Shown here piece by piece: positions 58,360 to 64,000 of a stretch of DNA of 64,000 nt. Position 1 is the stretch's first letter; the number at the start of each line of letters is the position of its first letter. Position numbers and translations under genes: made by a program. The DNA lies in assembly GCA_031213475.1 (NCBI GenBank), contig JARUPZ010000030.1:2213871-2277870 (forward strand), given 5' to 3'. The DNA comes from Nereocystis luetkeana. Lineage: Eukaryota > Sar > Phaeophyceae > Laminariales > Laminariaceae. The notes beneath the pieces were generated by a model. That model saw nothing but the letters and a program-made list of their open reading frames with translations. It searched no databases and had not been told where the DNA came from.

Positions 58360-60155
58360 CTTTTTACAGTTTATTTTGGAAGATGGTCAAAGTGGGTTGG
58401 GTATATAGAACCCCTGGTTTTCCCGTTATTTGCTTTTGGTGGTATAGGCGAAACGCGCCTATGGCAGGCGCTCCCACGTGCCCCAACCTGGCCCGAACGC
58501 AATGAATTTCGACGCGCTGGCCAGACCCCCGAGCCCACGCCGAGCGTATACACACGTGTCACATCTATCTTTTTCGGCCATGTTGTTGGGCCTAACGGTA
58601 CCTTGGCGCAAAAGGGGCGTAAATAATTCCCTCTTTTGGCTTTTGACTACACGTTGGGGGGGGGGGGGAGGGGGGGGCTATGCCCCCGCAAATCTAGAAA
58701 ATCTATTTATTACCACCCCCAATTGGCTGCCCTTATTTCCCCCCACCGCTTGGCCGAACAAAGTCCCCCTTGTTCATCACTTCATCGCAGCCCCAAAAGC
58801 GACTGCAAGTAGTACGTAGTGATAGCGACATCACCGCCCACAGCCCGAATAGGCCACGCCCAGGCCACCCAGAAGTTGCGAGTAGTCGCGACCATTCGTC
58901 TCTAAATAAATCAGGGCACACCGAAAGTATGAAATAATATAAAAATCCTTTTTTTAGACGAAATAAGGATTCACATCTTCTCACAAACGATTATGATGGG
59001 GGAATCAGAAGCCGAACAAGTGCTGTGTTGCTTCTGTGTTGTTGCGTAGGTACGAGTATACTTCCGGACTCGCAGGGCAACTGACTCAAGGCACCATATA
59101 TACTACTGCTGCTGTCAATAATAGTAGCTGAAGTACACTGGGAGGCTGGGAGCATGAAATCTTGCTTCATGTCTTCTGATTTCCCCATCATCACCCTTTT
59201 CAAGAGGATGCGAGAATTTCATCTCGTCTAGAAATATGAGTTCCGACGAAATCCTAGATCTCAAAGCTTCAGTTTTTTCATGTTTTTTTTATAGATAAAT
59301 GGTTGCCATAGTACGCACGATCTTACCATCACACCCACACATCTTAAAAATTGAGATTCGACGAAACTCTCGCTCTCACGGCTTGAACGGGCGTATTTAT
59401 TAATCAACATTGTGTGTCCCCTGTGGCGAAAATAATGAATGCACAGCAGTCACTTTAAATAAAAAATGGTCTACATTTTGTCCGCATGCATGCGCCGCAA
59501 GTAGAGTCCGCAGCACTGCCCACGATTTAACCATCACCCACGGCTTGGAAATAGGAAGTTCAACGAAGTCCTCGATCTCACATACTACTGCTGTAGTAGT
59601 GCTTTTTATTAATAGCATTATTATTATTTCTCTTGCCATCCGACAATGTGCAGCATGATCTTCAACATGGATCACTCAAAACTTTCCCGAAAGAAGAAAA
59701 CCTCGGAAACAAAAGGAAACCCATGCACCAAGCCTACCTCCCTTCCGTGCCAACTTTCAGCTTGCCTACTCTATTTGCTGTATTTAATATCAAGGTCGTG
59801 TCCGCTTTTTGCCAAGAGAAATACTGCAATTAATTTTAATACCAAGAACCTACATGCATGTCTCCACCTACCCCGGAAGTGGAATTTGGTCCTCGCACGC
59901 CCCAGTTGCTTTTCTCCTCTCTAACAAATATAGGCACATACGTACCTGGCGCGTATCTTATTATCTGACACCGTGCTCGGTAATAGTGATGATGGTATCC
60001 TATTAATATATTTAAAAACGGTAGTGCCAGGTACGAAATAAATATACAACATAAAATTTCCCCACTTTAATAGTAGTGGCAAGTTACGCGCAAGCCCTCG
60101 GGATTGTTTTTTATTCGTTTTTTCAAACATAGTGAAGGTCTTATCACCAACTGAA
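58360..60155. other. No gene seen
   Basis: Contains a 13-base G tract at 58,656 and AT-rich text. A pair of CGACGAA(A)TC..GATCTCA-like segments near 59,240 and 59,560 is weakly similar. Confidence 0.45.
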
Positions 60156-60159
60156 CTAT

Positions 60160-60452
60160 TGGGGTGAAATACCGGTTGATTACCCAGCCCAGGGAATCCT
60201 TATAACACTCTCTCCCCCCCCTCTAAACGGCGGGGTCGTTGGGGCGTCGGTGTTGTCTACGGCCGTACGCTGGCCTACCCGCTTCGTTTCAATACCTGGG
60301 AACCAGAGAGATACCTGGCACTGTACGAAGTATGTTTTTAGGGACGCACGCGCAAGCGTTTATGCAATAGAAACGTTCGAAGTGAGATTCGAACCCGTGT
60401 CCTCGACGACGTCAAATATGAGGGAGTTACCTACTGAGCTATAGGGGCAAAC
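60160..60452 (-). mobile_element. Second tRNA-headed SINE family, copy 1 (tandem head-body-head)
   Basis: On minus: TATAGCTCAGTAGGTAA (A box) near 60,440 and GGGTTCGAATCTC (B box) near 60,392, followed by a body that ends in another tRNA-like 5' half (AATAGTTCAGTTGGTGATAA) near 60,165. The spacing of the two heads is about 272 bp, so the element looks tandem or dimeric. Confidence 0.6.
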
Positions 60453-60499
60453 GATCGATCAATCACCCAACGCAGTGTAATCCCAAATACACTCCCCTC

Positions 60500-60862
60500 T
60501 GTTCGTGGTAAAACATCCAAGAGACAGTTACATATTAATAGCACTCCCATTCATTGCTGTCTCTGGGAGTGGCTACACCGGAAATGAAATACACTCGTTC
60601 AAGCTGTCATCCGTATGCAAGTCCGACTCACTAGCGGTTCTTAGTAGGATGCAGCTCACCCTTCCTGCGACTCGCCGGACACCTCACGGCGCTTCGTGCT
60701 TGGGTGCAACAAGCAATGTCTGCCCAGTCGGTAAAAATCCGACATGCTCCGTCCCGGCATTGTAAGGGTGCGAGGGTCTATGGTCATATATACAACTACG
60801 GCCATGCATGATATCGAGTACATCTCTCGTATCGAGTACCCCCCCCCCCCCCCCCCCCTCTC
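60500..60862 (+). repeat. Poly-C-tailed repeat, long copy
   Basis: Shares CAGTTACATA, CTGTCTCTGGGAGTGGCTAC, GGATGCAGCTCACCCTTC and ATCGAGTAC, then 18 C, with the full copies at 2.7 and 9.0 kb. Confidence 0.75.
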
Positions 60863-60938
60863 CCCGCCCTCTGAACGGCGGGATCTTTGGGGCGGTGGAT
60901 ACGCGATTTTGAACCCGTGTCGTGCAGACGACGCCGAG

Positions 60939-61590
60939 TGTAGCAGAACCCAAGTAGTGCCAGAAGTGAATGGAATGCAGGCACCATCTGAACTGGCTAG
61001 TAGGAAGGCAGCTTCTTTGGTTCCGGAGACTTCTTATTGTGTAGTTGTATCACTCCCTGTTCATGGTGGGAGAGGAGGGAGCTGTTGAGAGTGGTTCGAT
61101 AGGGGTTTGATTCAAGGCATCATGCCCACTCTTCTCGTCGGAATAACGCGCTAGACGGCCAAAGGCACTCGTCCGAGGAACTTTCCTCGGGCGCTTGTGT
61201 ACTCTTCTCCCATCGGCTACCCTAACCATTGTATTGCAAGGGAAACTTCAGAGCCCCGGGGTACTCTTCAGGGTATTCAGGGCTTTGCTACTACGGGCTA
61301 TCTCATACCCACTTTGATAGCTCGATACCATATCCTATCACGTTAGCCCACCCTGGATAGAAGTGTATACAGACCACACGACGGTCGAGGGATGATACCG
61401 GAGTTTATCCGAAAAAGACCGGGAAGGGAGGTCGAAGATGCGGCTATTCGAAACAACGAAATGAGGTATTACGGGGGGCCATAGTTAACAGGACCAAATA
61501 TTGTTGGTAAAAATGGTTAAACATATAGGTTTTTATGTGTACCATGGGTCCTGTTAACTATGGTCCCCCGTAATAATAGATTTCCCCACA
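60939..61590 (+). repeat. LTR-like repeat, copy 3, carrying a MITE
   Basis: Runs from TGTAGCAGAACCC to CCCCACA like copy 1; its extra length is the MITE at 61,467-61,575. Confidence 0.7.
61467..61575. mobile_element. TACGGGGGG foldback MITE, copy 5, inside an LTR-like repeat
   Basis: Inserted in the 60.9-61.6 kb LTR-like copy after GAAATGAGG. The sister copy at 16,325 reads GAAATGAGGCTATAGATTCC with nothing inserted, giving a natural empty site. Confidence 0.9.
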
Positions 61591-62089
61591 CCTCCACACT
61601 CCTTGAATTCTGCAGCTTATGATTTTATCTTGCCAGCAATTCAGAATTGCCTTTAGGACAGGTTGGGGCACGTGAGAGCACCTGCCGTGAGTGCGTTTCA
61701 CCTAACCTTTCAAATGGCCGGAAATCCAGGGGGTACACCCCTTCTTTACCATTTCCCTCATATTTTAGTATGAGGTATACGATTTGGTTCAGGTACTACT
61801 CTACTGCCTTTGCAGCAGTATGTGCGCAATATTCTTCCGTTTCTATTTTTTCCCGGCGGCTATATCTTTATTCTACTCCAGAGTTATTGGAGCCTGTCCT
61901 GCCTGTGGCCACAGACTGCATTGGTACCGTGAGTTAACGTGCGAACCGCGACAACAATAACGCAAGATATCCAATTACGATTATCAATTGCCTGGCATAC
62001 TGTTATGTGCTAGGCTTACTTATCGTACCGTCAAAAACTGCGTTTCTCTTACGCGGTACTTTTAAAAATAAAGTAATAAAATTATCATA

Positions 62090-62207
62090 TCTGGCGTCCC
62101 CGGTGGCTTGCTAGATGGTCAGCACGCCTACTAAGGTCTATTTCGTGGGTTCGAATATCACCGAGTACATCGTAGTACTCGCAAGGGCGTTTTCTTGAAA
62201 AAAAAAA
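62090..62207 (+). mobile_element. Third tRNA-like SINE with short poly-A
   Basis: A-box-like TGGCTTGCTAGATGGTCAG and B box GGGTTCGAATATC, then about 40 bp and a 10-base A tract at 62,198. No target duplication was found. A further tRNA-like 5' half lies on the minus strand at 62,232-62,283 (GGCTCAACTGGTAAGAGGAT). Confidence 0.5.
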
Positions 62208-62289
62208 CGATAAACGGAAACCGCGAGAGCGCGCTTGTCCAGAAGACCATTAAGGGTAAATCCTCTTACCAGTTGAGCCGGAAAGTAAA

Positions 62290-63520
62290 AGTGAAACAAA
62301 TAAATATAAAATAAAGATACACGAAGTGCCAGGTATCCGTTCCCCTCGCTGCTGCCCTATCTGGCTTATAGCGATTGGGTAGGTCTTTCTGGCGGGTGTG
62401 AGGCCGGGCTCACCCTCGAGGAGTGATACCTTCTTGTTGCAGCGTGAGACCGCGAAACCTAGGCGTGGCAGAGTTGGGTCGCCCGTGGTGCGTCAGGCTC
62501 GGACACCTACGTTTCGCGCGTCTTTTTTAGGCAGAAGAAGCGGCAGAGCAGCAATGCTTGATCCAGATTTCCGTGCGCGGAGGAAGGCGCCACCACAGGC
62601 CAAACTACGGCACTGTCTAACTGCGCCGGTGGGAAGCCGGATTCGACTGCGAAGGAGGAGGGAGACTGAGCGTCGACGAGCGGGGAAGAGACGGGGATTG
62701 AACTCACCCTGCGCGACAAGTTTTGTTTCCAGATCAGAGCCGCAGGCCGAGGAGCATCTTGTTTTTGGGACGGGGCAGAAGGGGAACCGACGGGAATGGA
62801 GTGACAGCGAGAGCACGTGCGAAGGAGCGGGCCGATTGGGCTAGTGCGATGAGGCGGCCATGGAGAACGGCAGAAGGACGGCACACGGAGACCCACGACC
62901 GGCGCGCACACCATCACGAGAGCAGCACTCATGGTTTTTCCTGTTTTTCTTTTTTGTTTTTGACGAGGCAGTATGTACCTGGTACCTGCTACGACACTGG
63001 TCTTTGCATGGTTGGCGAGTTGTATACTTTCATAGGAAATGATCCCGCAATTGCCACAGGCGTGGTATCATAGCTGTGCTGTACCTTTTGTCAGACAGTC
63101 CGGGAAAACATGGAGATGGTTGATTTTTGTATGGTGGTTTTTGGGCTCGATCACTCTTCTTTCGCTGCATATCCGCGAGTCGCCACTCCGACAGCACTCC
63201 AGACAGCAGGCAGGTCTGTTCCTCTCTGTGTTCACGACTACCGTGCGTTTCGCACGGTGCAGGTAGCACTCCAAACAGCAACCGCTGTGGCCAGTAGCCG
63301 CGAGTTGGTTAGTTGTAGGAACGGGGGGAACTCTATACTGTAACCACCGATTGGATACGAGCGGCCATGTGTTTTTAGTCAAGTTTACACATTTGATCTC
63401 GTTTTGTGTCGCCTTCTTTGCCTCACGATTTTGTGTTTAAAAAAAAAAGAGATTTTTCGGATCTTGCTAGGGCTCCAGCATCTTTGTGTAAACCACGGAT
63501 TCCTTGACTCGAGAGTTGAT
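62290..63520. other. No gene recognised
   Basis: A plus-strand frame of 148 codons (62,398-62,844) is Arg/Ser-rich without motifs, and a minus frame overlaps it. Two TACCTGGTA-type motifs lie near 62,973. Confidence 0.4.
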
Positions 63521-63522
63521 GC

Positions 63523-63632
63523 TATTACGGGGGGACCATAGTTAACAGGACCTATGGTATATATAAAAACCTATATGTTTAACCATTTTTACTAAGAATA
63601 TTTGGTCCTGTTAACTATGCCCCCCCGTAATA
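63523..63632. mobile_element. TACGGGGGG foldback MITE, copy 6 (inverted)
   Basis: Same family in reverse orientation: TATTACGGGGGGACCATAG to CTATGCCCCCCCGTAATA, with the internal ATATATAAAAACC segment reading the other way. Confidence 0.83.
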
Positions 63633-63654
63633 GAACAACAACAACACCGACATC

Positions 63655-63735
63655 AACGTGTTGGGCTCTGCACAAATCTTTTGCCTCCCTCGTCGTCCAC
63701 TCGCGTCGGATTGTGTGCTTACCCACGCTACTCTG
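63655..63735 (-). mobile_element. Fragment of the same SINE body
   Basis: Matches the head-proximal end of the SINE body (CCACTCGCGTCGGATTGTG, then TACCCACGCT). A second fragment with the tail-proximal start (CATCCCATTCATTGTCGTCG) begins at about 63,925 and runs out of the window. Confidence 0.55.
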
Positions 63736-63777
63736 GGTATAACCTCGCGACCGGGGTATTATTCTGCAACAGTAGCC

Positions 63778-63885
63778 TTAACCCTTTTAGAACTTAAGTC
63801 CCGTTTTGGGGACACATCACTCAAATTCCAAGTAATTTTGTCCCCAATTGTCCCCAAAACGAGACTGCGGTCCTAAAAGGGTTAA
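63778..63885. mobile_element. piggyBac-like MITE copy with intact TTAA ends
   Basis: TTAACCCTTTTAG at the left and CTAAAAGGGTTAA at the right. The inner TTGTCCCCAA is duplicated in the centre. Confidence 0.85.
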
Positions 63886-64000
63886 ACATATTAATATCTA
63901 CAATTGGTATCATTTTTTTTCTTCTCCATCCCATTCATTGTCGTCGCCCTATTCAATGTAGCAACTCAAATATGGGACCAAATAATGGGCGCTCCCCCCC

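Noticed and set aside
62398..62844. Arg/Ser-rich 148-codon plus-strand frame
   Set aside because: No recognisable domain, an overlapping minus frame of similar length, and no splice partners.
1..64000. CRISPR array, rRNA operon or bacterial gene cluster
   Set aside because: No spaced direct repeats of the right kind, no rRNA-like text, and gene structure is eukaryotic.

Overview
This window looks like nuclear DNA from an intron-rich eukaryote, most probably a stramenopile alga and perhaps a brown alga. The evidence is genes broken into many short exons with GT-AG (and some GC-AG) introns that keep frame across junctions, tRNA-derived SINEs, MITEs, LINE-type reverse transcriptase remnants, long microsatellites, and no bacterial-style gene packing. 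The lineage call rests on the style of the retroelement proteins and on a sulfotransferase next to a glycosyltransferase; it is inference and only moderately secure.

Three protein-coding genes can be assembled, all on the minus strand. (1) A complete glyceraldehyde-3-phosphate dehydrogenase (nine exons, 343 aa) runs from 31,934 down to 8,239. Its 1.03 kb of coding sequence is spread over 23.7 kb, because intron 2 alone is about 16.9 kb and is filled with repeats. Its sequence type resembles the bacterial ArsJ-associated GAPDH group rather than ordinary GapC. (2) A probable sulfotransferase with a signal peptide (54,673 to about 51,784; the last exon is not resolved). (3) A probable GT-B glycosyltransferase in at least 14 small exons (about 50,467 to 43,301; the 5' end is not resolved). 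Genes 2 and 3 lie in tandem on one strand and may both act on polysaccharide.

The rest is mostly repeat sequence. I recognise a six-copy TA-flanked foldback MITE (termini CGGGGGGCCATAG), an eight-copy TTAA-flanked piggyBac-like MITE (termini CCCTTTTAG), three copies of a 541-bp LTR-like repeat (one carrying a MITE against an empty site in another copy), a full SINE with a 33-bp poly-A tail and a 10-bp target duplication, other tRNA-headed SINEs, two dead reverse transcriptase fragments, a large family of dispersed repeats that end in poly-C tracts, several minisatellites, and a 730-bp TATG microsatellite. A 9-base motif, TACCAGGTA, is strikingly over-represented.

Layout: 1-8 kb repeats with C tails, no gene seen; 8.2-31.9 kb GAPDH gene; 32-43 kb mostly featureless DNA with MITEs, a retroelement remnant, a SINE and a telomere-repeat-bearing inverted-repeat element; 43.3-50.5 kb glycosyltransferase; 51.8-54.7 kb sulfotransferase; 55-64 kb a dead LINE, SINEs, an LTR-like copy and MITEs. 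No rRNA, functional tRNA, CRISPR array or prokaryotic operon was seen.
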